Assembly: GCF_001641265.1 (NCBI RefSeq) | Contig: NW_020167526.1 | Coordinates: forward strand, 248,001 to 312,000 | Origin: Pseudogymnoascus destructans | Taxonomy: Eukaryota; Ascomycota; Leotiomycetes; Thelebolales; Thelebolaceae | Length of the DNA: 64,000 nucleotides | Direction of reading: 5' to 3' | Shown: one piece after another, positions 1-11,372 of the stretch | Position numbering within the stretch: position 1 is the first letter of the stretch | Layout: each line of letters begins with the position of its first letter | Made by a program: the position numbers and the translations under genes | Notes under the pieces: generated by a model | What the model was told of the DNA's origin: nothing | Database searches by the model: none | The model's input: the letters and a program-made list of their open reading frames with translations, nothing else

Positions 1-1
1 C

Positions 2-142
2 GAGGTGCATGATAGTGCCGAGGACGTGCGGGCGATGATCGAGAAGCAGGATCGTGAGAGTGATCGGTTGGAGAATGTGAGGGCGTGCTGTGATGGTGAG
101 TTTGAATCCCCAGAAGCGTATTTTAGGGGGAGTGGTTGCTAA
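2..142 (+). CDS. 3' end of an unidentified protein-coding gene (partial)
   Basis: An open frame enters from the left edge and ends at TAA 140-142, giving 46 C-terminal residues. They are acidic and hydrophilic (DSAEDVRAMIEKQDRESDRL, then a Gly-Ser-Cys C-terminus). Codon choice is GC-rich, like the host genes here and unlike the AT-rich transposon relics. No domain can be recognised from so short a tail; the charged heptad-like stretch could be the end of a coiled coil. The start lies outside the window, so function cannot be assigned. Confidence 0.5.
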   Translation, partial: EVHDSAEDVRAMIEKQDRESDRLENVRACCDGEFESPEAYFRGSGC

Positions 143-1154
143 TGACTGTTATAGGACTCCATGACGTGGGACATCTGGCGCACACCCCTACGAGCTCCGT
201 GCGCAACCGCCTCTCGCAGGGAACGCGCAGCTACACGCCCGGTCCTGGCCAGAGACCGGGCGCGACGAGCAGGCAGAGCGTGCAGTAGTGTACCATCATA
301 CATATAACAGCAGCGGAAAAAATTGAACGGGGGTGGGGAGATACGAGAGCGAATCGAATACCACGAGGTAAAAAACCACACATACCGTCCAGACGGCCAC
401 GATGTCACGCAATAACCCACTTAGACACGCCTTTTCAGGCCTTTCCTTATAACTCGAACCGCTTTTTTGTCTTATTTAGCTTGATTTTCCCCTTCCGAGA
501 CGCTCATTTTATTACTTCTGGGAAAGCGTGCGTGCGTGCGTGGGATGGCACAGGACATGGCGCCAGTACGTCGGCGAGAGATTGCGTGGGGTCGTCATGG
601 ATGCTGCTGATGCATCTTACTTTCTGTACACCTTTTCTTTCTTGCGTGTGAAGATGGAGCGCGGTAATGGTGGGAGTGGTGGATGCAGGTGTACGCTTTT
701 CTTGATTGAGGGGTTGCGGATACCAGGGGCATGAAATTGTTGCGGGCTGAGGTCGCTGAGAGGCTATCTATTTTCCCCTCTTGGCGCGGAATGGGGAGCA
801 GAGGCTCGAGATAATTTGCGGGCTGTGGGATGGGGCTTCTGGAGAAAGGGGCCACGGGGAGGGGTTGTTGTATGTAAACTTCGAGATTGTGTGATGATGA
901 GTTGGCGGTTATGAATTTATGGATTTATGCCTATTTCATCCCTGAACTGTGGTCCCTGTGGTCAGTTTGTGAGCTTAATTAACCTCCGCTAGGAATCGAT
1001 AATACCTGCAAGTCCCCTTATCATGCACGCAGGGTATTGGCACCACTAAACCGCATAATTTCGTTTACTCTAGCATAACTCTATTCTATACTAATGGATA
1101 TCTAGATCTTCAAATCAACAACAGCAGACAGAACTTTTCCCAACAGCTTCAACT
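143..1154. other. Intergenic region, no gene recognised
   Basis: This is the interval between two convergent genes (an unknown gene on plus, OLA1 on minus). Short open frames occur on both strands but none has a recognisable domain or convincing intron structure. It probably holds two 3' untranslated regions. Confidence 0.5.
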
Positions 1155-2742
1155 CTACTTCTTCTTCGGCGGCGCAACATTGAACTGGAAGTGAATAATA
1201 TCACCATCCTGCACAATATAAGTCTTCCCCTCCTGCCTATACTTCCCCGCCGCCTTAATCGGCGCCATCGACTTCTCCCCATTACAGAGATCATGAAAGT
1301 CCTGATACGCCACGACCTCAGCCTTGATAAACCCGCGCTCAAAGTCGCCGTGGATAACACCAGCAGCCTGCGGAGCGAGCGTACCCTGCTTGATAGGCCA
1401 GCAGCGGATCTCCTTCTCGCCGGCGGTGAAGTAATACTGCAGGCCGAGCTTGTTGAAACCTGTCATGTTAGGATGGGGAGCATGGAGGGGATGGTGGGGA
1501 CATGTACCTTCGTTGGTGATCTTTCCGAGGCGGCTCTGGACCTTGATCTCGGCCATGAAGGCGTCGAGGGCGGGCTTGTCGTCGCGTAGGTTCCACAGCT
1601 TCTCCTCGAACTCGACGGAGAAGGGGATGATGTCTGTGCCTGCGCCGCCGTGGGCCTTGACCCATTCTGCGATCTTGGGGAGGTATTTGCATTTTTGGCG
1701 GAGGTAGTCTTTCATGGTCAGGTTGATGAGGTAGATAACTGGCTTGGTAGTGATGAGGCGGAGCTTGGTATTGTCAGCATTATCTCCGAGGATTATAGTA
1801 TCTAAGACGAACCTTGTCGTTGATCAACTCGATTTCTGGAGTCGTCCACTCTCCATCCCTAACGGGCTTATCCTGCTCCAAGAGCTATAAGGGGTAAGCC
1901 AACTGCACATCTCTACGGGAGAGACGTCGAACTTACCGCCTTGATTTTAGCAGTTGTCTCATCGAACAGCGGCAGCATCTTGAATTTTCCTCCAGCCTTC
2001 CGCACAATGGCCTCCTCGGAAACCTTAGCTTTAACAAGAATATCCAAGTCCTTCTTACACAGCTCGCTCTGGATCGTATCTGCACAGAATCTTCATTAGC
2101 GTCTGTTTTGCCCGCGTCAAAGGGGCAAATGCTTACCCAAATCGCGGACAGGGTCAACGGAGTCATCAACGTGCAGAACTTCATCGTTATCAAACGCGCT
2201 ATGCAATAGTCAGTGACGGCTCTATCACTCAATACCCCGCAAAGAACGCACCGGACAACGTGGTACATCCCATCCACAGCCTGGATGTGACTCAGGAACG
2301 CATTTCCCAGTCCAGCTCCCTCACTCGCCCCCTTAATCAAACCAGCAATATCCGTCACCTGCAAGTATGCGGGATACATGCTCGGAGGCTTCCAGACCTT
2401 GCACAAGAAGTCCTATCTCACATTAGCCAGGGGCTCAATATTCCGGTCACCTGACCAAAAAGGGTGAAGGGAAAGATTCATCACGTGAAAATGCCGAAAA
2501 CAAGAAAAGGGGTGAGAAGAACATACATATCTTGGGTCAGGGACAATGCAACGCGCCTCATTCGGCTCAATGGTACAGAATGGGTAGTTTTCCGCCGAGG
2601 CGCTCTGCTCGGTCATGAGGTTAAACAGCGAACTCTTGCCGACGTTCGGCAGGCCCACACAACCCATCTTTAGGTTGGACTTGACGCGACCGAAGGCGAC
2701 GACATTATTCGTCGTCGCCTCTGTTGCTTTCTTTGGTGGCAT
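1155..2742 (-). CDS. OLA1: Obg-like ATPase 1 (YchF/OLA1 family P-loop ATPase)
   Basis: This is a conserved cytosolic ATPase of the Obg-related YchF/OLA1 family, linked in other organisms to ribosome association and stress responses. The ATG at 2742 starts MPPKKATEATTNNVVAFGRV, followed by the P-loop GLPNVGKSS and, after intron 1 (GTATGT at 2526), KPPSMYPAYLQVTDIAGL with the switch-II DIAG motif and the typical GLGNAFLSHI segment. Towards the C-terminus YLINLT replaces the NKxD guanine motif, as expected for ATP-preferring OLA1 proteins. A TGS domain (FTAGEKEIRCWPIKQGTLAP, then AAGKYRQEGKTYIVQDGDII) ends in a lysine tail and stop at 1155. Several small introns interrupt the gene; one near 1486-1516 has a CTAAC branch site and joins KITNEG to FNKLGL. 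It appears intact. Confidence 0.93.
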
Positions 2743-3219
2743 AATGGAGTAGAGGAGTTATGGCGGAATTTTGAGGGTAGGGTGGATGGGGATGGAGGGG
2801 AAGTTGTGGGATAGAGGGGTTGTTTTTGACTCTGCCAGGGTCTGGTGCCAAGCATTTTTATTTATTTTCGCGAGGTTCAAATAGAGTTTTGCGGGGCGGC
2901 TGACTCGCCTGCCCATCGATGATCAAGATCACCAAGACTTCTCGAATCTGCTTGGGTTATGGATTTATGCCCAGTAGTTGATTCCATGCACGGTCAAACA
3001 ATCGTAACCAACACCTTTGAGTTTTCATAAGTAACAGGGCCCCAGAATTAATCACCTATAATGCGCGGGGTATCTTCGATTTTCACCTCTCCTCCTCTTC
3101 GGATTTCGATTCGAGGCCAGTGTTGGAAGGTTGAAATAACATACGGATATGTATATTGTAGGATCAACCCATAGCCATAATAAGGCGTTGATAGAGTCTA
3201 TGTCTCTGTGAATAACCGC
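2743..3219. promoter_or_regulatory. Intergenic: OLA1 upstream region and OPT gene 3' flank
   Basis: This interval holds the 5' flank of OLA1 and the 3' flank of the next minus-strand gene. I see no separate gene. A clear TATA box cannot be assigned. Confidence 0.4.
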
Positions 3220-5964
3220 TCAGCACTTGTCCCCGGGGCATAAAAAGCTCGTCCCAATCTTGTCAAAGTCCACACCCATCACAGTCAGCGCTGCATTGAT
3301 AACCCCGCCTATTCCCTCGCCAGCCATGAATCCAGCTGCAACAGCACTCCCAAATATCACATATGACTGTGGACTTTTCTTGTTCCAGGCCCATGCCAAA
3401 CCAGCTCCAACGAACATCGCTGTCCCATAGACAGTACTTGGCAACAGGAAGGCTAGACTGATAATCATCATGTTTGGATGATATGCTCTCACCCAGTCCC
3501 AACGCCCAGTCCAGATGCAATGCCGCAATGACACCATAAAAACCCCGAAGACTGCGAATAATATGCTGAACCACTTCGACGAAGAAGGGATAACAAAATC
3601 CGAGCTTGTTACTGCAATGGCCACGGCTCTCCACGCAGATACTGATGGAGCTGCAAAAGGGCAGGTATCCGGCGATGCATCTAAGATGCAGGGATAGGCC
3701 GTAGCGAACAAGACGAAAATTGAGGGAGCGAGGAAGACGGCAACGAATGTTCCTATGCTCTGGGCAAACCATTGAAGTTTCGGAGAGGTTCGGAGGAGAA
3801 AGCCAACCCGGAAATCTCCAGTAAGGTCTATTGTCAAGGTGTTAGCCTTTATATTATATTACAGATGGCATACATATTCTCACCGGCTGCTTGATTTGCT
3901 CCAATGCTTGCAAGCGCCCCCCCAATGAGGTTTAACCTCTGCGCTTGTTGTAAAGTCCAGCCTTGGCCACTCGTTGTTGCCCCAAGTATGATCTGAGAAG
4001 CTTTCGATGCAGCGGTCAAAGGTGTGATATCTGCCCCTAATTAGAAAAGTTGATTCAGTGGACGGGGTCTCCCCACCTGTAGCGCCCGTGGACTGTATAG
4101 CGAGGAAGGAGAAGAAAAACGCCAGAAACAGTGCCAATAAGATTTCGCCTACTGGCATGTCAAACTGGCTTTTCATGACGACGCATGCCATAATCAGCAC
4201 AAACAGTAATCCAGGTAACCACATCCACGTTGCTACCAGCTCATCTCGTGAAGCAGGGTCGATGGTTTTGTTGCTGTCTTCGTCGTCATACTTTTCCGTA
4301 AAAGCCTCACGCCCATTTCGATTTGTCACTCGTGCCCAGACTTTTAATGTGCCTCTGTATAGAACTTTTCCCGATAAAATAAAGATTCTCCACTGGCAGG
4401 CAAGCTCTGATATCAAATTAGTACCCTGTTCATGTGGAAAGATGTCGTACCTTACCAGTGAACGAGACAGCTATCATACACGTAATACCTGGCCATAATA
4501 ACCAATACCTCGGGCTTGGATGATTCGCAGACGCAAACTCATCCGAGAGACTGGAGTATGACATTAATCCATCCCATGTTTGGTTATTAGACACAGCCGG
4601 GTGCCCAAATGCAATCCCTCTATTAACTAATATTGGACCAATGATACCCCTAGAAATTGATCAGTGTGCGTCCATAATATAATATTTATCACGAATGGGC
4701 TTACCAAGCTAGGACACTGCCGCCAACAAAGGATAAGGAGACGTTCAGCCCAACAAGCATGCCGGATCCAATGAAGGCAGGAGTCCACTCAATAAACCAG
4801 CCCCAGCTTTCAAACGCCAATGCAGCCTTGGAGCCACTAATTAGATAGAGCCAGGTAAATGGGTGCCAATCCTATTAAATATAAGTTATACGTTATCAAC
4901 ATATCTGTCAGTGGCCGGACTCACCCATAGAATGCCAACTGCAAATTGAGATAGAACTCGGCAAATCATCGCATACCCGAAACCATATGATAGCGCCCTC
5001 ATTTTCTGCTTTGCCATATCTGCGCCGCCTACTGCCAAATGAATGCTTCGAATGGTAGTAGCCGTAGCATACGATGACGGGAAAATGAGTTGCAACTCTC
5101 GTGCGGCGTGAATGACAAAGAAGCTTCTCACTGACTAGATGTTAGCAATCGTGCTATTCACTCGGCGTACCGCAACATGGCTTTCACATACAGGGAGTCG
5201 CGAAGAAGAGACCGAAATAAGCTCCGATAGCGGTGAGTATCGTTATCCGCCAAAAGTCCTGCAATGGCGTTTGTAGCAGATCCAGCTGGTACATGGCAGG
5301 GATAGCGGAGACAAAAACGTTGCTGAGTCCTCCTGCAGCGGTTGCAACAGTTTGAACAATGTTGTTCTATCGGCCGTAAGCATAATGCCAGATGAGAGCC
5401 AACTGAAATGCGTACCTCTCGTGGCCCAAATTCTCCTCCAAGGAGGGGGATACCATTACAGTATTTAGAAAATGATCTTAATACAGCAAACCCAACAATG
5501 GACTATTATTCACTGGGTTAGTATTCATGTCCTTTTTGGAGGCACTGAGAAAGGTAACCCTACTCCGAAAATATTCGCTCCGGATGTCCATCCTGATTTC
5601 AAACCGAGGTATATATTGGAAGCATTTACAAGCCCACCGCAAAGTAGACCAACAAGAATAGCTCTAAACGTTAAAATATTTCTATCCTCGTCTGGCAAAT
5701 CATCAAATGCAAGGAACGGCTCAGCGGCTTCAGCCTCGGCACCGTCTCGTACTTCTGGCAAGTCGCTATTAAGCAGCGCCTCATCTTCAATGGCATCATC
5801 CTCCGAGTCGAGTGAAGACGTTGAATATCTTTCTTCATACGAGAGCAGAGGCCTTCTTTATCAGTACCTCGGCACATGGGATTGGGAGGCATTGTTTCAA
5901 CGTACTCGTTCGTAGCCTTCTCATTCGTAATGCCCTCCTCCTCCTGGGCGTGTGACGAAGCCAT
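3220..5964 (-). CDS. OPT-family oligopeptide/metal-chelate transporter
   Basis: This is a plasma- or organelle-membrane transporter of the OPT superfamily, whose members move small peptides, glutathione or metal chelates with protons. The closest style is the YGL114W/YSL-like branch. The ATG at 5964 starts MASSHAQEEEGITNEKATNE. A 53-nt intron (5905-5853, GTACGT...AAG) then joins to an acidic tail and the first transport motif, NIYLGLKSGWTSGANIFG, which continues after another intron into SIVGFAVLRSFS and LLGGEFGPRE. The C-terminal half has the family signature GDFRVGFLLRTSPKLQWFAQ and many hydrophobic helices, ending GTSFLCPGDKC and stop at 3220. About ten small introns are needed. No obvious lesion was found, though not every junction was checked. 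The substrate cannot be told from sequence. Confidence 0.88.
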
Positions 5965-6291
5965 GCTTTAACAACCGACCGGCAGCTGGTTTCTTCATTC
6001 ACAGATTGGTCTCCAGTCCATGGGGAAATTCAACCTTTTCTTTTTCAAGGAAGCACGCAAGGTAGCATTGGTTTCGGGGAGACGGGATGACGACGCGCAG
6101 ACCACCACGTGAACGGCGTCACTCGGCACCAAAAAGCCTCACAAAATGGGTCGATAAGTATCTATCGCAATAAATTACCCATGTACCCGAGTATGTACGT
6201 CGTGGAGAATCTGCCCCAGTTGGTGATAATGACTGGTTGGGAAGGGTCGTCTGTGGGGCTGTGCGAGGTTGTTTCTGGTAGGCGCGACGAG
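5965..6291. promoter_or_regulatory. Upstream region of the OPT transporter
   Basis: No gene is seen. The stretch lies between the OPT start codon and a DNA transposon whose terminal TA is at 6292, so the insertion is about 330 bp upstream of the ATG and may have truncated the original promoter. Confidence 0.4.
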
Positions 6292-8206
6292 TAACGTAAG
6301 TCGTGGCGTACTGGCGGTAATGGCGTACTGGCGGTAGTACGGTTGGAACATCGTGAACAACAACAAAAATAAAATTATATATACTCTAATCCTCAATTAA
6401 AATACAATTAGATACTTCTCCCAAGTCCTCTTCGATAGATTCTTCATCTCCTTGCTCAATTATAGCCTTGTTTGTAGTTCTACTACCTGTTGCTATTGAC
6501 TTCTGTCAAGTAGCCTCCTCTGCTGCAACGACCTATAGCTGCAATTCCCTTGTAGAAATATGAAAATGACCCTTTAAAATTGCTCGCTTGCCTTTTTGCT
6601 ATACTCTCCGAGCTTGAACAATTGATCGTAGATTGTCAGTATCACATTGTTGTAGAAAATTGCGTGTATTTAGTCGCTCTGTTGCATCTGCTAACTTTTG
6701 AATATATCGCTTTGTAGGTGTGTTTAACACTGTACAGGCTTTAAGAATAGTAGAGACTACTGTATTTGCTTTTTGTAGTGTTGTAAAGTCAGGTGGGCTA
6801 CTATTTTGAAAGACAGTATCAAAAATATCATGTTGTTGTGGTGTTTAAGGCTGTTGTTCAACTTCAATAACTTCTTAAAGTGTCACTTCACGGATAATTC
6901 GTCGTGGTTCAAATGGTTGTATCCTGCTCCTCTCTATGCTAAAGTGATATTTTGAGTTGAAAATGCTAACTCTCTTGCTGTTATATATGCAGATAGCCAC
7001 TCTGCTTTTTGCACACATAGGAGTTGTGCTTCATTTAAATGTAAAAGAGCTGTTATAAGCCTCTTTTTCAATAGTCTAAAAATTAGAACATCAAGTGGCT
7101 ATAATACATGTGAAGTATGTGGCAGTAATATAAGGATTGATATGCGATATACAGTGAGAAATGAAATTCCCACTTATATGACTGTCATGGCTGTCGTAAA
7201 TAAGAAGGCGTTGTTGTTGTCCTCTATTTGCTTTTGCACGCGTTATAGGCTCAAATACACGCTTAAGCAAGCCACTTAAGTCCATGTAAATTACTTGTCC
7301 ATCCTTTTGAATTTGCAGAGAAGTGCCACTTATTTATCACATCTTGTGAAATCCAACTCTATAGTATATTTTGGCCTTTAAATATAATAAGAGGGTTGAT
7401 AGTTGTGCCGTCTATGCAAATACACTCGACTGCAGAAACCCATTCTTGTTGACCTTGATGTGCTTGATGACATGTACAAAGTGTAGAGTTAACAATAATC
7501 CATCTAGATTCCATTGTTCTGATTGAGAATCCCGTCTCATCCATGTTATACACATTGTATTCTTTGATGTCTAGATGCATTAGAAGATCCTTATACACGT
7601 CAAGCCACCCTTTTATGACTTGTTTTGTAACTTCACTCATCCTTTGTACTTTAATTTATCTTCCTAGTCATACCTGTAGATGTGGATGTCGTTTAATAAA
7701 ACGTGGAACCTAATCTTGACCTAATGGAAGGTGTGGTATAGGTTGAAATTGTTCATGAAGTTGATTGTGAAGTTGGTTGTGTAAATTAAAAACCTAGCAA
7801 TGGTCTGCTCGAACCTCTTCTGCAATTTCTTGTAGTATTCAGTGGCTAGGTGCTTATCCACTACTTGTTAGCTCTCTAATCCACTTTAAGAGTGTTTGTT
7901 CTTGCATTTTTGATAATAGTTGTTGTTTTTGACGCGCTTCTACATGTGCGAAGCCTCCATTCATACGACGATGGATAGATTGTTCTAGGAGGTGAAGTGC
8001 TTTAGTAGCTGCGTACACTAACTTATATTGCTTTGAATGAATAACTAATATAGCTTGATCTATTACAATATTATGCTCTTGAGCTTCTATGCTCTTTTGA
8101 CATACCATAATAGAGTTGGGTAGGTAAGATGGTAAGTTTGATGGGGTGGTTCCAACCCCACTACCGCTAGTATGCCATTACCGCCAGTACATTAAGACTT
8201 ACATTA
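6292..8206 (-). mobile_element. Degenerate pogo/Fot1-type DNA transposon (1,915 bp) with terminal inverted repeats
   Basis: The left end begins TAACGTAAGTCGTGGCGTA and the right end, read inwards, begins TAATGTAAGTCTTAATGTA; both continue with CTGGCGGTAATGGC-type subterminal repeats and a GGTTGGAAC block. The termini start and end with TA, the usual target of Tc1/mariner/pogo elements. Inside, on the minus strand, are a transposase DNA-binding segment (LVYAATKALHLLEQSIHRRM, about 7.99-8.10 kb) and the first catalytic motif YNVYNMDETGFSIRTMESRW (about 7.5 kb). The frame is broken many times, so the copy is dead. Its first 19 bases match the MITE at 48745-49234. Confidence 0.85.
6376..8108 (-). 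pseudogene. Broken pogo-type (DDE_1) transposase
   Basis: Transposase pieces in different frames are read on the minus strand: an N-terminal helix-turn-helix and CENP-B-like region (7854-8108), the catalytic block with NMDETGF and a WVSAVECICIDGTTINPLII stretch (7359-7640), and an acidic C-terminal coding remnant near 6.4 kb. Stops and frameshifts separate them. The family normally encodes a nuclear cut-and-paste transposase of about 550 residues. This copy could not make one. Confidence 0.75.
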
Positions 8207-10171
8207 CACAGGTCACCTACATTCAGAGGTGCGACAGAGGCCACATATTCACATTATGTGGTTTATTAGTAACGTATTGCCACACCACCATCCTCCACCT
8301 GGCCTTCACAGAACAGATAGACATTGTCTGCGTTCAGGAACCTTTTACTTTCCCTGGCACAAAGACCCAGAACCACCCAGGATATGACTGCTATGCGCCA
8401 GTCGACAGCTGGGACAGCACTGAGGCGGAACAGCGGGAAGCAGAACGACCCCGAGTCATGACATACGTCCGCAAAGGGGCCGGCCTTAAGACTCAGCAAC
8501 GCCGCCCTACAGACAGCTGCGACATGCTTTGGACTGACGTAAACGGCTACGCGATCCTCAACGCCTACCGCCAACCCCTCCACCCGCACATCCTCGAATA
8601 CGTCACGCACCTCTCCCCCCCCCAAACTGCCTTGTAGGAGGAGACTTCAATGCCTGGCACGACATGTTCGAGCCGGGCATACAGCCAGCACACCAAGGAG
8701 CCGAGCTCGCCCGCTGGGCTAGCGATAGCGGCATGGACTTCATTGGGGTCCCAGGAGAGCCCACACAGCGGGCGGGGCACGTCCTAGACCTCATCTTCTC
8801 CAACATCCCCTTCGCACACACTGCTGTGCACCCCAGGCTACACAGCGGCTCGGACCACGAAACCCAGATAACGACCATCCCAGGGAGAGGCCACACACCC
8901 CTCGAACAACACCACTACCGGATACCCGAATCCGACCTGCCAAGGTTCGCCGGGCTCATACAAAACGGCATCGCAACACTCACGCCGCACACATTGACCA
9001 ATACGCGACTGCACTCACTGAAGTGTTCCGCACCTCCATCCAGACAGTAGGGAGACCCGACCGGGGCGAGGGCAGCCCGGCCCCATGGTGGACACCGCAG
9101 TGCCGGGAGGCACACAAGCACCACCTCCTAATGCGCAACCACACAGGAGGCAGCCCCTCCGAAGCCACACACGACTTCCACCGCACAGTCCGACAGGCGA
9201 AACGCAACTACTGGAAGCATATCATTAACGGCGTCCAAGACGACAAGGCACTCTACAAAGTCATAGGCTGGCATAAGCTGTCGTCAAACCTTAAAGCGCC
9301 ACCTCTCGTAGTAGACAGACTCACCATTGAGGGTACCTTGGCAAAAGCTGAGGCCTTACAAACAGATTCAGCGCTGGAGACGATCTAGAAGAGGACCCCC
9401 TCCACAACTGGAATGACAGCGGGCACCTACCGTGGGACCAGGGAGTATCATTTGAGGAAGTTGAACGGAACACTATTGGGGTCTCTAGCACCTCCCCTGG
9501 AACAGACAGAGTCACAGTCAGACTGCTTAAGGCATGCTGGCCACAAGTCCAGGGCGCCCTCCACAACCTCTTGAACCATTGCCTTCGGACGAATCACTTT
9601 CCCCATCCATGGAAGTACGCCGAAGTAGCCATGCTCCCAAAGGTCGGCAAGAAGGACAGGCCGCTCATGGCGCCCCATCGCTCTCCTCTCCTGCATCTCT
9701 AAGGGCCTTGAGCGGATCATCGCCCGCAGGATCGCCTGGACAGCCCTCACTCACTCCGTCCTTAGCCCACAACATGGGGGCGCCCTCCCCAAATGTTCAG
9801 CGATGGACCTGGTCGCCTGCTTTACCCATGACGTCGAAACAGCCCTTGCAGCTGGCAACAAGGTTACCATGGTCACCATGGATGTTCAAGGGGCCTTCGA
9901 CGCCCTGCTCAAAAACCTACTCCTTGAGCGCATGACAGCCCAAGGATGGCCACTTTCGCTCATATGGCTCGTTTACAGCTTCCTCACTGACCGCCACATA
10001 TGGGTAAGGCTCGAAGACGCCACCACACCATACCACAAGGTCACCTGCGGCACCCCCCAAGGATCACCACTCTCCCCAGTCCTCTACATGCTGTACCTAG
10101 CAGAGCTCCTTGCTGAAGACAACACCCTGCGCTTCGGCTACGTGGACGACATCTGCCTCTATATCTCCTAG
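8207..10171 (+). pseudogene. Non-LTR (LINE, Tad-like) retrotransposon fragment: endonuclease plus reverse transcriptase
   Basis: The fragment carries the ORF2 region of a LINE. Endonuclease-domain pieces come first (IDIVCVQEPFTF near 8.33 kb, then GGDFNAWHDMFEPG near 8.65 kb and SGSDHETQITTIPG near 8.86 kb). Reverse-transcriptase motifs follow: motif A VTMDVQGAFDALL (about 9.89 kb), motif B GTPQGSPLSPVLYMLYL (about 10.06 kb) and motif C RFGYVDDICLYIS (about 10.15 kb). GC content is much higher than in neighbouring relics. Frames shift at least three times. The element is cut off just after the YVDD motif, where the sequence switches at once to an AT-rich Fot1 relic, and its 5' part ends at the pogo element's right end. 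Confidence 0.85.
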
Positions 10172-11372
10172 TAATATAATGCACTTAGGAAGTGAATATC
10201 CTTTAGCATTTATAGCTTCGATGACAGTAACAGAGAGTGAATTATTAGGATTATCTACAATCCACTTTGTACGTTAGTATTGAACTCTTTATAATAGAGT
10301 TAGTGAACTTACCTGCTTTACTCCGACTAGTACAATTACATCTATAGACCCATAGCATCCAATCATGTAACCTGTCTCATTAAAGTTCTAGAGATTACAT
10401 GACTTGATATTGTTGAATCCTCAACCTGGAAGCAGGGATCAGAGCCCTGATACTGAAGCTGTGTCAGCTAGTTTCGTGATCCTCTGGATCCTAGATCTTC
10501 CATTTCTAATGTTTTGATTCTAAAGCTCTAGGGAACGGACCGAAACCAGGAGGATTTCAGGATCCAAGCCACGAATAGGCACAGGAATAGGGCCCGGAAC
10601 AGTATATATAGTAGTTAGAATAACTTCAATTATAAGAATATGCATTACAAATTATCACTTTAGGCCCTACTGCTTTGTGACTGTATTTACGGTTTATGTT
10701 CTCTACCTACTGCTATAGATCCTACAGAAATTGTCTAGATATTATATTTTGTGAGAATCGCATTATACTTCATAAAGAAGCCCTCGAAATTTGACCGATT
10801 CTGTGCTTGCTTTCGCTGAGTATTTAATGCCTTTGTACAAATAGAGTGGAATTTAGGGTGGGCTTTGAGGACTGTTGAAGCTAGCATTAAGAGGGCAGCT
10901 CTTTGACCTGTCGCAAGTCTATGACAGCTTGTAGTAGCGTACTCCGATTTGCAGGAATACTGCATTCAAGTTGGTCATGTATAAATTGGCAAATTGCAGC
11001 ATCTTTGCAGGAGTCAATACTTGGTTTTGTCCTCCATATGGCTTGCGCATTGTAGATGTCGGCTTCAATATGTGTCATTATAGAGTTTTGTACTTGATCT
11101 TGAATTTTGGAGCGACCTAGGAGATTGTATAGGCTTGTAGAGGCTTTAAAAAGAACTGCACTGCTTCTGTAATGCGAGATTTATATTCAGAATCATGGGT
11201 TAGAGGCATATTGGTAGTATTGTTCATGAATTAGTAGTATTGAAGTGGTTGTCATAAGGAGACGTAGTTGTCATGAGGCGACATTGCATACTCAAACTCG
11301 CTTTCGCATACCCAACTCGCTTTCGCCACCTACTCGCTTCACTCGTAGGTGGACAAACCACTAAGTAGTATG
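10172..11372 (-). pseudogene. Fot1/pogo transposase relic with family terminal repeat
   Basis: On the minus strand this matches the transposase of the intact 1,991-bp element in this window. LKAHPKFHSICTKALNTQRK near 10.82 kb corresponds to LKAHPEFHTIHTKTLNTHRK of the intact protein, and the DETGY-MIGC region lies near 10.36 kb. The right end (about 11.28-11.37 kb) has the family subterminal block CAACTCGCTTTCGC repeated, next to CACCTACTCGCTTCACTCGTAGGTGG. The catalytic half is cut off by the LINE fragment at 10171. A separate insertion (10411-10737) splits the frame. Many stops show the copy is old. Confidence 0.75.
10411..10737. repeat. 327-bp insertion in a transposase relic, probable solo LTR
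   Basis: The relic is interrupted between its FNETGY and YNI segments. The inserted piece starts TGTTGAATCC, ends TTGTCTA, contains a TATA-like TATATATAG, and is flanked by GATAT on both sides (10406-10410 and 10738-10742). A 5-bp target duplication and a TG start fit a solo LTR; the expected CA end reads TA. No second copy is in this window. Confidence 0.5.

Noticed and set aside
139..420. A 93-residue minus-strand frame at the left edge
   Set aside because: Low-complexity Arg-rich sequence with no domain or intron support; it lies in the 3' flank of the partial gene.
5853..5964. Apparent frameshift at the start of the OPT transporter (two overlapping minus-strand frames)
   Set aside because: A 53-nt intron with GTACGT donor, CTGAT branch-like site and AAG acceptor (5905-5853) has the right length to connect the frames. 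The joined protein reads into PLLSYEERYSTSSLDSEDD, so no mutation is needed.
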